The notes under the pieces were generated by a model. It saw only the letters and a list, made by a program, of their open reading frames with translations, searched no databases and was not told where the DNA came from. Position numbers and translations under genes: made by a program. From an uncultured Flavobacteriales bacterium (lineage in GTDB: Bacteria; Bacteroidota; Bacteroidia; Flavobacteriales; Crocinitomicaceae): a stretch of 53,767 nucleotides of DNA. Positions 1-8,599 of this stretch are shown in pieces (position 1 is the stretch's first letter; every line of letters begins with the position of its first letter). Where the stretch lies: assembly GCA_946479985.1 (NCBI GenBank), contig CAMLIF010000014.1, positions 1 through 53,767 of the forward strand, given 5' to 3'.

Positions 1-435
1 CAAAATACGCGTAAAGCCCAATTTCACTAATTCATCCATTGCTTTTCGCCAATCGGAAATTTCATCGAAAGCACGGTGAAAAGTAAGAGCTAAGCCATTT
101 GCAGCGCGTTTCCATGCTTCCAGGGCACCCAGGTCTAAGTTATTATCAGAAGTTAATGCTCCAACAACTACTCCGGCAACTTTAAGCGCTTTCATTTCCT
201 GAATCTGATCGCGCATAACCAATACTTCATCGTAATTGTAAACAAAACCACCCGCGCGCTGACGGATCAGAACATGCTGCTCCAAATTAAATGTCTGATC
301 GATCCACCGCACCATGCTTGCCGAAGGTGTTAATCCTCCTTGTTCCAATGCAATGCATGTTTCAATACGATCTACATTATGAGTTGCTGCTAAACGGGCT
401 CCTTCGAGCGTTCCAACGCACATTTCTTTTTTCAT
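1..435 (-). CDS. cutC: CutC family protein (partial, C-terminus beyond window)
   Basis: This is a minus-strand reading frame starting at 435 and open to the window edge, giving 145 residues. It matches the CutC TIM-barrel family from memory: DRIETCIALEQGGLTPS near the N-terminus, HVLIRQRAGGFVYN in the middle, and LTFHRAFDEI followed by ELVKLGFTRIL. CutC was named for copper homeostasis, but its biochemical role is unsettled. The start ATG overlaps the stop of the GH20 gene by four bases (ATGA on the minus strand), so the two are probably translationally coupled. A second in-frame ATG lies at 423. There is no signal peptide, so it should be cytoplasmic. Only the N-terminal part is visible. Confidence 0.88.
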   Translation of the reverse strand, partial: MKKEMCVGTLEGARLAATHNVDRIETCIALEQGGLTPSASMVRWIDQTFNLEQHVLIRQRAGGFVYNYDEVLVMRDQIQEMKALKVAGVVVGALTSDNNLDLGALEAWKRAANGLALTFHRAFDEISDWRKAMDELVKLGFTRIL

Positions 436-2696
436 TTGGTAATAATTATTTCGTCTAAAAAGGTCCATGGTGTGAAACCAGCTCCCGGTAAACCGTCCGG
501 AATTTTTTCGTTATTGATAACAGTAAAACGTAGTTGACGTGCTCTTAACTTTCGGGAAAGTTTAAATGATTCGTTCTTGTATTCCAATTCCACGGTTTTC
601 CATTTCTTTCCGGTTTTTGAATAAGCAATCTGAACCCTTAACGGCTTGTAAACCCAGCTTCCCGGATCATCTAAAACACCTAATGAAATATTTCCAAAAC
701 TCCTGTTTTGTCCAAAATTCAGTTGAAAGATCACAGTATCTTCTTCAAATCCGAGCCATTGATGTCCTTTCCAGGGTTTTGAACCTACAACACCGTCAAC
801 CAAACCCAAATCTCCATGAACATTATACTTTTCACTTGGCGGAGTTTCAAATCGAACAGAAGTGCCAATTGCCATGTGGCTGGTAATTTTCACTTTGCTG
901 AGTCCTGCCGGTTTTCCATCCAACATCACTTCTGCATCGTAAGTAATCACTTCTTTCTCATCCGTTCTGTGAATATATACCACAGGTTCAACAATTCGTG
1001 CATATTCATCAGACTCCATCTCATGTGTCCGATGAAAACCCACTTCAGCTTCAGGCAAGGGATAATCAATAGAGAGCTTAATTCCAACTTCGGAATAATC
1101 CCAGTTTACCTTTGGCTCAAAAGCAGCCTTTGAGAAATTGATGTTGTGTTCCTCGAAATAGGGAAAAACACTTTTGTTCAATCCAACCACAAATTCATTA
1201 TATGATTTCCGGTTTTTCTCTTCAGTCCATAAAACTTCCGACATTGCCACCAATCGCGGAAAAGCATTGTAATAAACAGCATCCATATCGGGTAAATATT
1301 CCGTCCAGAGATTTGCCTGGCCACCCAAAATATATTTTCGATTATTCTCGCTTAATTCCTTCGGAACAGGTTGAAACGCATATACTTTTTCCAATGGTAA
1401 ATAACCTCCAATTGCCAGTGGTTCTCCCGGACTTCCACTTTGGTAATAATCGAAATAACAATAAGAAGTGGGGGTCATTACAACGTTGTGGCCAGCTTTT
1501 GCAGCGGCAATTCCGCCTTCGGTTCCGCGCCATGACATAACCTGGGCGTTTTCTGCCAAACCGCCTTCCAGGATTTCGTCCCAGCCCATCAAAATTCTTC
1601 CTTTGGAGCTTAAGTATTTCGACATTTCACCAATTACATAACTCTGCAGCTCATGTTCGTTGTGCAAATTATGATCTTTTATCTGCTTTTGACAAGCCAG
1701 ACAGACTTCCCAGCGTACTTTCGGAGACTCATCGCCGCCAAGATGAATGGTTTTAGAAGGGAAAATGGCGATCACCTCGTCGAGAACATTCTTCAAAAAC
1801 GAAATGGTTTCGTCTTTACTGCAAAACACATCATCAAAAACTCCCCATGTTCCAACAACTCCCTGTTGAATTCCGGTACAGCCGAATTCCGGATACGCGG
1901 CTAAAGCTGCCCGGGCATGGCCGGGCATTTCAATTTCCGGGATAATTTCAATTCCGCGTTGTTTTGCGTATACTACCAGCGCTTTTGCCTGTTCCTGTGT
2001 ATAGAATCCACCGTATCTTACATGATCGTACTCAACAGGTGATGTACTAAAGTGTCCGATCAGCGTGCTATCACGCCAGGCGCCAATCTCGGTGAGTTTC
2101 GGATATTTCTTTATTTCCAAACGCCAACCCTGATCGTCTGTTAGATGCCAATGAAACTTATTGAATTTCAGACGTGCAATCTCATCAATAAAACCTTCCA
2201 GTTCCGGAATTGTAAAGAAATGTCGCGCGCAATCCAAATGAACTCCTCGGTAGCTCATAGTTGGCCAATCTTCTACAATTACTCCTTCCATTTTGGATGC
2301 AGAAACTGTTTGCTGCAGTAAACTCTGAAAAGCATAAAACAATCCCTGGCTATCGGCATATTCAATGCGGACTCCGGAGTTCGTAATTACTAAACGATGA
2401 TATCCTTCACTTAGGTTTTTCGCCTGAAAAACGGAAATTTGAGATTCCCGATTTTCTGCCAGTTCGAGAGAAACTCTTTCTTCAGCCAAAAATTGATCCT
2501 TTATGACACTGAACATTGATTCAAGTTCCGGAACTTTTTCAACAAATAGTTTACCGGTGAATTCAAAATTTTCACCATTTAGAGTATAACTCTGAGGCTG
2601 AGGAAAAATGCGGGCATGTTGTCCATGAACCACTGGTGAGAACCAACTGCAAAATAATATCCATGAAAAGATATGTGTGATTTTAGAGGAACGCAT
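432..2696 (-). CDS. Secreted beta-N-acetylhexosaminidase (GH20)
   Basis: This is a 754-residue protein when started at 2696, which places a clear signal peptide (ending near VVHG-Q) at the N-terminus. An upstream ATG at 2714 would add six residues that suit a signal peptide poorly. Glycoside hydrolase family 20 removes terminal GlcNAc/GalNAc from chitooligosaccharides or glycans by substrate-assisted catalysis. The catalytic Asp-Glu pair is visible in HLGGDESPK (D322/E323). Other family motifs are YRGVHLDCARHFF and FHWHLTDDQGWRLE. An N-terminal GH20b domain precedes the barrel, and about 200 C-terminal residues look like a beta-sandwich of the chitobiase/discoidin kind. No T9SS sorting domain is present, so a periplasmic or Sec-exported location is likely. 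Its promoter shares the intergenic palindrome with the divergent S9 peptidase. Confidence 0.93.
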   Translation of the reverse strand: MRSSKITHIFSWILFCSWFSPVVHGQHARIFPQPQSYTLNGENFEFTGKLFVEKVPELESMFSVIKDQFLAEERVSLELAENRESQISVFQAKNLSEGYHRLVITNSGVRIEYADSQGLFYAFQSLLQQTVSASKMEGVIVEDWPTMSYRGVHLDCARHFFTIPELEGFIDEIARLKFNKFHWHLTDDQGWRLEIKKYPKLTEIGAWRDSTLIGHFSTSPVEYDHVRYGGFYTQEQAKALVVYAKQRGIEIIPEIEMPGHARAALAAYPEFGCTGIQQGVVGTWGVFDDVFCSKDETISFLKNVLDEVIAIFPSKTIHLGGDESPKVRWEVCLACQKQIKDHNLHNEHELQSYVIGEMSKYLSSKGRILMGWDEILEGGLAENAQVMSWRGTEGGIAAAKAGHNVVMTPTSYCYFDYYQSGSPGEPLAIGGYLPLEKVYAFQPVPKELSENNRKYILGGQANLWTEYLPDMDAVYYNAFPRLVAMSEVLWTEEKNRKSYNEFVVGLNKSVFPYFEEHNINFSKAAFEPKVNWDYSEVGIKLSIDYPLPEAEVGFHRTHEMESDEYARIVEPVVYIHRTDEKEVITYDAEVMLDGKPAGLSKVKITSHMAIGTSVRFETPPSEKYNVHGDLGLVDGVVGSKPWKGHQWLGFEEDTVIFQLNFGQNRSFGNISLGVLDDPGSWVYKPLRVQIAYSKTGKKWKTVELEYKNESFKLSRKLRARQLRFTVINNEKIPDGLPGAGFTPWTFLDEIIITK

Positions 2697-2723
2697 AGCA
2701 TCTGAAATAAGCAAAGCACAAGT

Positions 2724-2743
2724 TTACAGTTTTAAAACTGTAA
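2724..2743. promoter_or_regulatory. 20-bp perfect palindrome in divergent promoter region
   Basis: The sequence ttacagttttaaaactgtaa is a perfect inverted repeat. It lies between the divergent GH20 and S9 peptidase starts and overlaps the first bases of a TAnnTTTG box at 2741-2748. Its symmetry and position fit a dimeric regulator's operator, but no regulator gene is adjacent. Confidence 0.5.
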
Positions 2744-2748
2744 TTTTG
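2741..2748 (+). promoter_or_regulatory. Bacteroidota-type -7 box (TAATTTTG) for the S9 peptidase
   Basis: TAATTTTG matches the Bacteroidota -7 consensus TAnnTTTG and lies 18 bases before the start codon at 2766. No good -33 TTTG was found at the usual spacing. On the opposite strand a one-mismatch box (TAAACTTG) faces the hexosaminidase gene. Confidence 0.45.
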
Positions 2749-2765
2749 AAACACATTCTGAAATT

Positions 2766-5678
2766 ATGTCACTTCGATTACTTGTGCTAACCTTTTTTAC
2801 AGGTTGCTTTTCCTTTGTTTCAAACGCCCAAAAAAAGGTTATTGATCACACTGCTTATAACGATTGGAAACGCATTGGCGAAACTACACTTTCCAACAAC
2901 GGAGAATATTCTGCATACACGATAACTCCTTACAAAGGCGACGGATACCTTTACCTCGTGAACAACACCACCGGAAAAAAAGATTCGGTTCCCAGAGGGA
3001 AAAACCCACAATTTACTTACGACGGAAGCATTTTGGTATATCGAATTGTACCGAAGCAGGAAGCTTTGCACAAGGCTGAACTTGACAAACTAAAAAAGGA
3101 GAAATGGCCCAAAGACAGTTTGGTGATTCGGTTTTTGAAGAATGATTCTTTGGTGAAATTTGCTAATATTAAGTCGGTTCAGATTGGAGAAAATTCAAAT
3201 GTAATTGCATATTTATCATACAACAACACCAATTTTGAAAAGGTAGTTCCGTCTAAAACACTTGCGCGCTATCTAAGCTACTATCCAGCTCTTTCAACCA
3301 AAAAGTCAACACTGAGAAAGGCGCAGTATTATTATCTGGTAAAGCGCGTTTTCGGAACAAACATAGACCGCTTTACGTCATCCGGAACCACATTGAACGT
3401 ATTGAATTTGGAAACCAATACAACAGCTATTTTTCCAAACGTTTCTTCATTCGAAATGGATAAAACAGGTTCCCTGGTAAGTTTTATTGAGTCGCGTTCA
3501 ATTACTCAGGTAGAAAAACGCACGCAGAAAAAAACAGAGCTTAAAGATTCATTGCGTTTATTCGTTTATAATTCCAAAGAACATAAAACCTGGTATGACA
3601 AAACTTCCTACTTCTCAATCAGTAACCTGAACTTCAGCGATGACGGTCTGTTTCTCCTAGGTGTTTTTAGTAACGATACTGTTTCGAACAGAAGCCTGAT
3701 TCTCCAGAAATACAATACTGTAGATGGAGCAAAAAGCCTGATCATTGACTCAACACAAAAATTCGAAAACAACTTTGTTCTTAGTGAGAACTACCAGCCT
3801 CAATTTGTAAATAATAACAGCGATATATTCTTTGGAGTATGGGAACCAACAGAAATACCGGCAAAAGACAGCCTGCTCGAAAATGAAAAAGTAAAAGTGG
3901 ATATCTGGAACTGGAAAGATGAACGCATTCAACCGGAACAAAACAATCAGCTTTCCCGCGACGAGAAAAAAACAAACCTGTATGTCCATCACTTATCAAC
4001 CGGGAAGAACGTAGCGCTGGGCTCCGATTCACTGGAGATTCGCGTAGAGAATTCTGATGAGCAATTGTGGCTGCTTGCAACAAGTGAAAAAAGCTACCGC
4101 TACAAAAACTGGGAAAGCCCGAATGCAAGTGATATATATGTAATAGATGTTGAAACCGGAGAAATAAAGCCTGTTTTGAAGGAAAACCATTACAATGCGT
4201 CACTTTCACCCAGCGGTAGGTACTTCAGCTTTTTCAATGGCAACACTGCGAATTTCATGGTGAAAGACCTTCAGAAAAATTCGGAAATGTGCGCTACCTG
4301 TGGAAACAAACAAAACTATTACAGTGATCGGAACGGGATGCCGATGATTGAAACTCCGACAGGTGAAGTTGGTTGGACAAGCTCAGAAACCGGCTTATTG
4401 ATTCAGGCTGAGCACGACATTGTGTATTTCGAGATGGAAACCGGCAAAAACTACTCGTTTACTTCAAACCTGAAAATAAACGCAGCGGATACAAATTACA
4501 ATTACAACATTATTAATCTGAATCGTGACAGCATACTTTACAGCATTGATCAATGTATTCTGATCCAGTTTAACGAGCTTACAAAAGCATCACGCATCTT
4601 TCAAATTTCAGGAAGTTTTCAGGATCCTTCATTCCAATTGATCGATGGTTCGGATCATTCGTATGTTGGATTTAAAAAAGCGAAAAACGCCGCACAACTT
4701 ATCTATCAAAAACATTCTAATTCCGACTATCCGGATCTTTACACAACAAACAGTTCAAAACCTCAGGTCATGCGTATTTCAAATGCAAATCCGCAGCAGG
4801 CTGAGTACAACTGGTCAACAGTAGAACTCATAAACTGGAAAAGTTATTCCGGAATTCAACTGGAAGGATTACTTTACAAACCGGAAAATTTTGATCCGAA
4901 TAAATCGTACCCGCTCCTGGTTTATTTCTATGAAATGTATTCGGATGAATTACATAATCATTATGCTCCAAAACCTACGGCTTCTATCATTTTCCCAACT
5001 GAATATGCTTCGGCAGGCTACGTGGTTCTGATTCCGGATATTCGTTATTCACCTGGCCATCCGGCAAATGGTGCTTACGACTGTATTATGAGTGCAACCG
5101 ATGCAGCATTGAAGAAATATCCGAATCTCGATTCAACAAGAATGGGATTACAGGGACAAAGCTGGGGCGGCTATCAAACCGCGCAGCTTATTACAATGAC
5201 CGACCGATATAAGGTTGCAATGGCCGGGGCTCCTGTTTCCAATATGTTTTCAGCATACGGCGGAATTCGTTGGGGAAGCGGTTTTAGCCGGCAATTTCAA
5301 TACGAACATACACAAAGCAGAATCGGGAAAACCATTTGGGAGGCACCTGAATTATATGTAGAAAACAGCCCGTTGTTTCACCTGCCGAAAGTAGTAACAC
5401 CACTTTTAATCATGGCTAACGACGAAGACGGGGCAGTTCCGTGGTACCAGGGAATAGAACTGTACATGGGCTTGCGACGATTACAAAAACCGGTTTGGCT
5501 GTTGAATTACAACGGAGACGATCACAACCTGATGAAACCGGCAAACAGAATGGATTTAAGCATTCGTATGCGCCAATACTTCGATTATTACCTGTTGAAT
5601 GCTGAAGCTCCGAAATGGCTCGTTGAAGGTATTCCGGCAGTAGACAAAGGAATCGGAATTCAGTTCGACAATAAATAA
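2766..5678 (+). CDS. Secreted S9 family peptidase (prolyl oligopeptidase type)
   Basis: This is a 970-residue protein with a signal peptide ending near SNA-Q, a long N-terminal beta-propeller-like region, and a C-terminal alpha/beta-hydrolase. The catalytic triad can be read: nucleophile in GQSWGGY (S799), Asp in NDEDGAVPW (D888) and His in GDDHNL (H920). Family S9 enzymes cleave short peptides after Pro or other residues. The size is larger than a typical DPP4 (about 730 residues), the extra length being in the propeller half. No T9SS domain is present, so it is probably periplasmic or lipid-associated. The OsmC gene follows after 4 bases, implying co-transcription. Confidence 0.92.
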   Translation: MSLRLLVLTFFTGCFSFVSNAQKKVIDHTAYNDWKRIGETTLSNNGEYSAYTITPYKGDGYLYLVNNTTGKKDSVPRGKNPQFTYDGSILVYRIVPKQEALHKAELDKLKKEKWPKDSLVIRFLKNDSLVKFANIKSVQIGENSNVIAYLSYNNTNFEKVVPSKTLARYLSYYPALSTKKSTLRKAQYYYLVKRVFGTNIDRFTSSGTTLNVLNLETNTTAIFPNVSSFEMDKTGSLVSFIESRSITQVEKRTQKKTELKDSLRLFVYNSKEHKTWYDKTSYFSISNLNFSDDGLFLLGVFSNDTVSNRSLILQKYNTVDGAKSLIIDSTQKFENNFVLSENYQPQFVNNNSDIFFGVWEPTEIPAKDSLLENEKVKVDIWNWKDERIQPEQNNQLSRDEKKTNLYVHHLSTGKNVALGSDSLEIRVENSDEQLWLLATSEKSYRYKNWESPNASDIYVIDVETGEIKPVLKENHYNASLSPSGRYFSFFNGNTANFMVKDLQKNSEMCATCGNKQNYYSDRNGMPMIETPTGEVGWTSSETGLLIQAEHDIVYFEMETGKNYSFTSNLKINAADTNYNYNIINLNRDSILYSIDQCILIQFNELTKASRIFQISGSFQDPSFQLIDGSDHSYVGFKKAKNAAQLIYQKHSNSDYPDLYTTNSSKPQVMRISNANPQQAEYNWSTVELINWKSYSGIQLEGLLYKPENFDPNKSYPLLVYFYEMYSDELHNHYAPKPTASIIFPTEYASAGYVVLIPDIRYSPGHPANGAYDCIMSATDAALKKYPNLDSTRMGLQGQSWGGYQTAQLITMTDRYKVAMAGAPVSNMFSAYGGIRWGSGFSRQFQYEHTQSRIGKTIWEAPELYVENSPLFHLPKVVTPLLIMANDEDGAVPWYQGIELYMGLRRLQKPVWLLNYNGDDHNLMKPANRMDLSIRMRQYFDYYLLNAEAPKWLVEGIPAVDKGIGIQFDNK

Positions 5679-5682
5679 AACG

Positions 5683-6141
5683 ATGTTTAAGGAACACCAT
5701 TATTCCGGAAAAATTGAATGGATAGGAAACTTGGGAACAGGAACTGATTCATATAGCTCTTATAGCAGAGATTTTGAGGCAAGCGTTCCCGGAAAAAGTG
5801 TTTTACATGGCTCTTCAGATCCTGCGTTTCGGGGCGATGCAACAAAATACAACCCGGAAGATCTCTTGTTACTTTCACTTTCCTCCTGCCACATGCTTTG
5901 GTATTTGCATTTGTGCTCCGACGCCGGAATTGTGGTAACACATTACTCAGATTCTCCAAAAGGAACCATGGAGGAAAACAGCAAAGGTGGTCGTTTCACG
6001 AGAGTTGTTTTACACCCGGAAGTAACCGTTCTTTCCCCGGATATGATGAAAAAGGCAATTTTACTTCATTCCAAAGCGCACGAACTCTGTTTTATTGCCA
6101 ATTCGGTTAATTTCCCGGTTTTGGTTGAACCAACGGTTTGA
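5683..6141 (+). CDS. OsmC family peroxide-reductase-like protein
   Basis: This is a 152-residue cytoplasmic protein of the OsmC/Ohr fold. Family proteins reduce organic or fatty-acid hydroperoxides with two cysteines. Both are visible: C69 in SLSSCHMLWYL and C136 in HELCFIANSVNFPV, the latter being a characteristic OsmC C-terminal motif. The phrase YNPEDLLLLSLSSCH is typical of the OsmC rather than the Ohr branch. It starts 4 bases after the S9 peptidase stop and ends at a convergent junction with the lipoprotein gene. The function is inferred from family membership. The specific substrate is unknown. Confidence 0.88.
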   Translation: MFKEHHYSGKIEWIGNLGTGTDSYSSYSRDFEASVPGKSVLHGSSDPAFRGDATKYNPEDLLLLSLSSCHMLWYLHLCSDAGIVVTHYSDSPKGTMEENSKGGRFTRVVLHPEVTVLSPDMMKKAILLHSKAHELCFIANSVNFPVLVEPTV

Positions 6142-6163
6142 TTGACACTATCACAAAACTCAG

Positions 6164-6187
6164 CGCTCTCTGCTTCTTAGCGGTTAA
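6164..6187 (+). repeat. Copy 1 of a dispersed intergenic motif (GCGCTCT...GCGGTTA)
   Basis: The segment gcgctctctgcttcttag followed by cggtta resembles segments at 26901-26920 and 48174-48196. All are intergenic. It may be a degenerate mobile or structural intergenic repeat. Confidence 0.3.
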
Positions 6188-6223
6188 AAACAAAAAAGGC
6201 GTCTGTCAAATAACAAACGCCTT
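6186..6223 (-). terminator. Rho-independent terminator for the lipoprotein genes
   Basis: A 7-bp stem (6196-6202 with 6217-6223) is followed on the minus strand by a U-rich tract (complement of 6186-6197). It lies just past the stop of the gene at 6245. It may also stop readthrough from OsmC. Confidence 0.6.
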
Positions 6224-6244
6224 CGCTTTATAAAATTTTTGAGT

Positions 6245-6637
6245 TTACAAGAATACAGTTTCTTCAGAAGTAGTTTCCTGTTCTACTTTAATGATTCCTG
6301 TTCCTGTTGAAGTTCCTTTAGTTGCTGTGATATCCAATACTGCTACACCCGCCTGACCAAGCTGGTAAACATCGTTGAAATTGAAAATTGCTTCACCGGA
6401 TCCATTCGTGGTTGTTGTATCATACAACGCAACCGGATTCTGAGATCCTTCTCCGGGTGGGTTGGTATTCTGGCCACCCAAAACAACCTGAGCTGCAACA
6501 ACCGGATTGTTGCTGGCATCACGCACATAAACTTTCGCAATAGTATCTTTTTTCTTGCGACAACCTGTCGACGAGAAAAACACACCTGCAGTAGCGAGCG
6601 CAAGTGTAATAACTGAAGTTGAAAATATATTTTTCAT
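6245..6637 (-). CDS. Small lipoprotein with Ig-like/carboxypeptidase-regulatory-like domain (A)
   Basis: This is a 130-residue protein with a lipoprotein signal (FFSSTGC, Cys26), probably periplasmic or on the outer membrane. The mature part begins KVYVRDASNNPVVAAQVVLGG, then GEAIFNFNDVYQLGQAGVAVLDI. This is the pattern of a carboxypeptidase regulatory-like or transthyretin-like beta-sandwich, in which a metaphoric 'property plus valued change' strand pair follows the conserved [V/I]xVR motif. It is a tandem paralogue of the next gene upstream, with which it shares the V-x-VR-N/D-x-SN opening. The 18-base gap between them implies one transcript. No enzymatic residues are evident and the function is unknown. 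Confidence 0.8.
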   Translation of the reverse strand: MKNIFSTSVITLALATAGVFFSSTGCRKKKDTIAKVYVRDASNNPVVAAQVVLGGQNTNPPGEGSQNPVALYDTTTTNGSGEAIFNFNDVYQLGQAGVAVLDITATKGTSTGTGIIKVEQETTSEETVFL

Positions 6638-6655
6638 TTGATTTTTAATTCTGGA

Positions 6656-7036
6656 TTATGGTTGTACGTATACCGTACTAACAGTAGTAATGTGCGCGCG
6701 AGCCTTCGTGTACTCAGTTCCCTCACGAGTATCCTTTTTCGCAACAATATCAAAATATCCTGTTGTTTGATCTTTATCTAAATCGTCAAAGAACTCGTCC
6801 ATTTCAAAATACGCGAAACCGGAAGTATTTGTCATAACCGTATCTACGTATGCCGGAGTTTCCGGATCAGAGTTTACATCAGCGATAATAATAACTTTTG
6901 CATTTGCCTGTAATTCATTGCTTTCGTTACGAACGAAAACTTTCATAACGGATGGATCCTTATTCTTACATGAATTGAGAGCTAGAAGCATTGCGGTGAT
7001 TGAAACAAAGCCTAGTTTTTTCAGAAATAGCGTCAT
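6656..7036 (-). CDS. Small lipoprotein with Ig-like/carboxypeptidase-regulatory-like domain (B)
   Basis: This is a 126-residue protein with a lipobox at LLALNSC (Cys23). The mature region VFVRNESNELQANAKVIIIADV, a mid-domain TNTSGFAYFEMDEFFDD and a beta-rich C-terminus parallel paralogue A at 6245. It is the first gene of the two-gene minus-strand unit, divergent from pheS. The DDLDKDQTTGYFDI segment is acidic and could bind a metal ion, but this is only a guess. The function is unknown. Confidence 0.8.
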   Translation of the reverse strand: MTLFLKKLGFVSITAMLLALNSCKNKDPSVMKVFVRNESNELQANAKVIIIADVNSDPETPAYVDTVMTNTSGFAYFEMDEFFDDLDKDQTTGYFDIVAKKDTREGTEYTKARAHITTVSTVYVQP

Positions 7037-7205
7037 GTCACTTTAATTAATTAGATGGTAAAGATAATCTTTTTACTTTACCACAAACAGTACTATAATT
7101 TGTAAATTCGCAACCAAAGTCGGTTGTTGCATCAGTAGCTAAACGTACAAATCGAACCAAAAGTTACAACAATTGCTTTTCTCAACCAAAAAGAAGTTGA
7201 AAATT

Positions 7206-8237
7206 ATGAGTTTACAAGACAAAATTGCTTCCTTAAAACTGGAGATTGCTGGTGTTAAAATTACCGATTCCGCTGCCTTGGAAGCTTTTCGTATTCAATA
7301 TTTAGGAAGTAAAGGCATTGTAAAACAACTGTTTACAGAATTAAAAGAAGTTCCGAACGAAGAAAAAAGAACTGTTGGTCAGCTCTTGAATGATTTGCGG
7401 ATTACCACTGAGACTCTTTTTGAAGAACTTAAAACAAAGTTAGAATCAAGTTCAGAAAGCGATTCGGGAGTTGACGTAACACGTTCTGCCGAACCGTCAA
7501 ATCTTGGGGCGCGCCACCCTTTATCGATTGTAAGAAGTGAAATCATTAACATCTTTGAACGAATTGGTTATACAGTTTCGGAAGGCCCTGAGATTGAAGA
7601 CGATTGGCATAATTTCTCCGCATTGAATTTTGCGCCTGAGCATCCGGCGCGCGATATGCAGGATACCTTCTTCATTGAGAAAGGTGAAACAGAAATGGCG
7701 CTTCGTACACATACCTCATCGGTCCAGGTGCGCGTAATGGAGAATTCAACTCCGCCCATTCGCACTATTTCGCCGGGAAGAGTTTACCGAAATGAAGCTA
7801 TTTCGGCACGCGCACATTGCTTCTTTCACCAAATTGAAGGTTTGTATATTGACACAAATGTTTCCTTCGCGGATCTGAAACAAACACTTGATTATTTTGC
7901 GAAAGCATTGTTCGGGGAAAAAGCACGCATTCGTTTGCGTCCGTCTTATTTCCCGTTTACAGAACCAAGTGCTGAGGTTGATGTTTCCTGTACCATTTGT
8001 AATTCGAAAGGATGCAACGTTTGTAAATATACCGGTTGGTTAGAAATTTTGGGTTGCGGAATGGTCGACCCGAATGTGTTGGCTGCTTCAGGAATTGATC
8101 CGGAGAAATATACCGGATTTGCATTCGGAATGGGAATTGAACGCATTGCGCAATTGAAATTCAAGGTGAACGACTTGCGTCTTTATTCAGAAAATGATGT
8201 TCGTTTCCTGGAACAATTTAAAGGAGTGAACTTCTAA
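7206..8237 (+). CDS. pheS: Phenylalanine--tRNA ligase alpha subunit
   Basis: This is the class II aminoacyl-tRNA synthetase alpha subunit (343 residues from ATG 7206), which charges tRNA-Phe together with PheT, not present in this window. The start at 7206 gives the usual helical N-terminal tRNA-binding arm (MSLQDKIASLKLEI). An upstream in-frame ATG at 7173 adds a basic tail not expected in the family. Class II motif 2 is seen as GRVYRNEAISARAHCFFHQIEGLYID. Motif 3 is GFAFGMGIERIAQLKF near the C-terminus. The HP..[IV] opening GARHPLSIVRSEI is also typical. A cysteine-rich CTICNSKGCNVCKYTGW insertion is common in this family. The stop overlaps the next start by one base (TAATG). Confidence 0.97.
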   Translation: MSLQDKIASLKLEIAGVKITDSAALEAFRIQYLGSKGIVKQLFTELKEVPNEEKRTVGQLLNDLRITTETLFEELKTKLESSSESDSGVDVTRSAEPSNLGARHPLSIVRSEIINIFERIGYTVSEGPEIEDDWHNFSALNFAPEHPARDMQDTFFIEKGETEMALRTHTSSVQVRVMENSTPPIRTISPGRVYRNEAISARAHCFFHQIEGLYIDTNVSFADLKQTLDYFAKALFGEKARIRLRPSYFPFTEPSAEVDVSCTICNSKGCNVCKYTGWLEILGCGMVDPNVLAASGIDPEKYTGFAFGMGIERIAQLKFKVNDLRLYSENDVRFLEQFKGVNF

Positions 8238-8596
8238 TGGGACTTTTTTCATCAAATAAAACTGCATTCAATTGGATCGAATTAGAAACTTCGGAACAGT
8301 TAAACGCATTCATTGCAAATTCGGATCAGGTTCCGGTTTTGTTCTTCAAGCACAGCACCCGTTGTTCTATTTCCAGCTTCGCCCTGAGAAATTTCGAACG
8401 GGAATGGAATCCGGAAGTTAAAGCAACTTGTGTTTATCTCGATCTGATCAAACACCGTGATTTGTCGAATCAGCTTGCTGAAACATTGCATGTTGTGCAC
8501 CAAAGTCCGCAGGTTATTCTGGTTCGCGACAACAAAGTAATTCATCATTCCTCGCATCAGGACATAGATGCGGAAACTATTTCTTCATACATTTAA
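8237..8596 (+). CDS. ytxJ: YtxJ-like bacillithiol system redox protein
   Basis: This is a 119-residue thioredoxin-fold protein of the YtxJ/BrxC-type family (DUF2847). The family motif FFKHSTRC-S-IS (Cys43) and the end VVHQSPQVILVRDNKVIHHSSHQDI are diagnostic from memory. Family members act as monothiol bacilliredoxins that remove bacillithiol from protein thiols, consistent with bacillithiol use in many Bacteroidota. The usual motif is TRCPIS. Here the residue after Cys is Ser, a small variation. The start overlaps the pheS stop by one base, and the glutaminyl cyclase begins 3 bases after its stop, so it is inside a tight operon. Confidence 0.85.
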   Translation: MGLFSSNKTAFNWIELETSEQLNAFIANSDQVPVLFFKHSTRCSISSFALRNFEREWNPEVKATCVYLDLIKHRDLSNQLAETLHVVHQSPQVILVRDNKVIHHSSHQDIDAETISSYI

Positions 8597-8599
8597 TTC

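Noticed and set aside
3781..4209. 142-codon minus-strand frame inside the S9 peptidase
   Set aside because: Antisense to a well-supported coding region, with no homology recognised.
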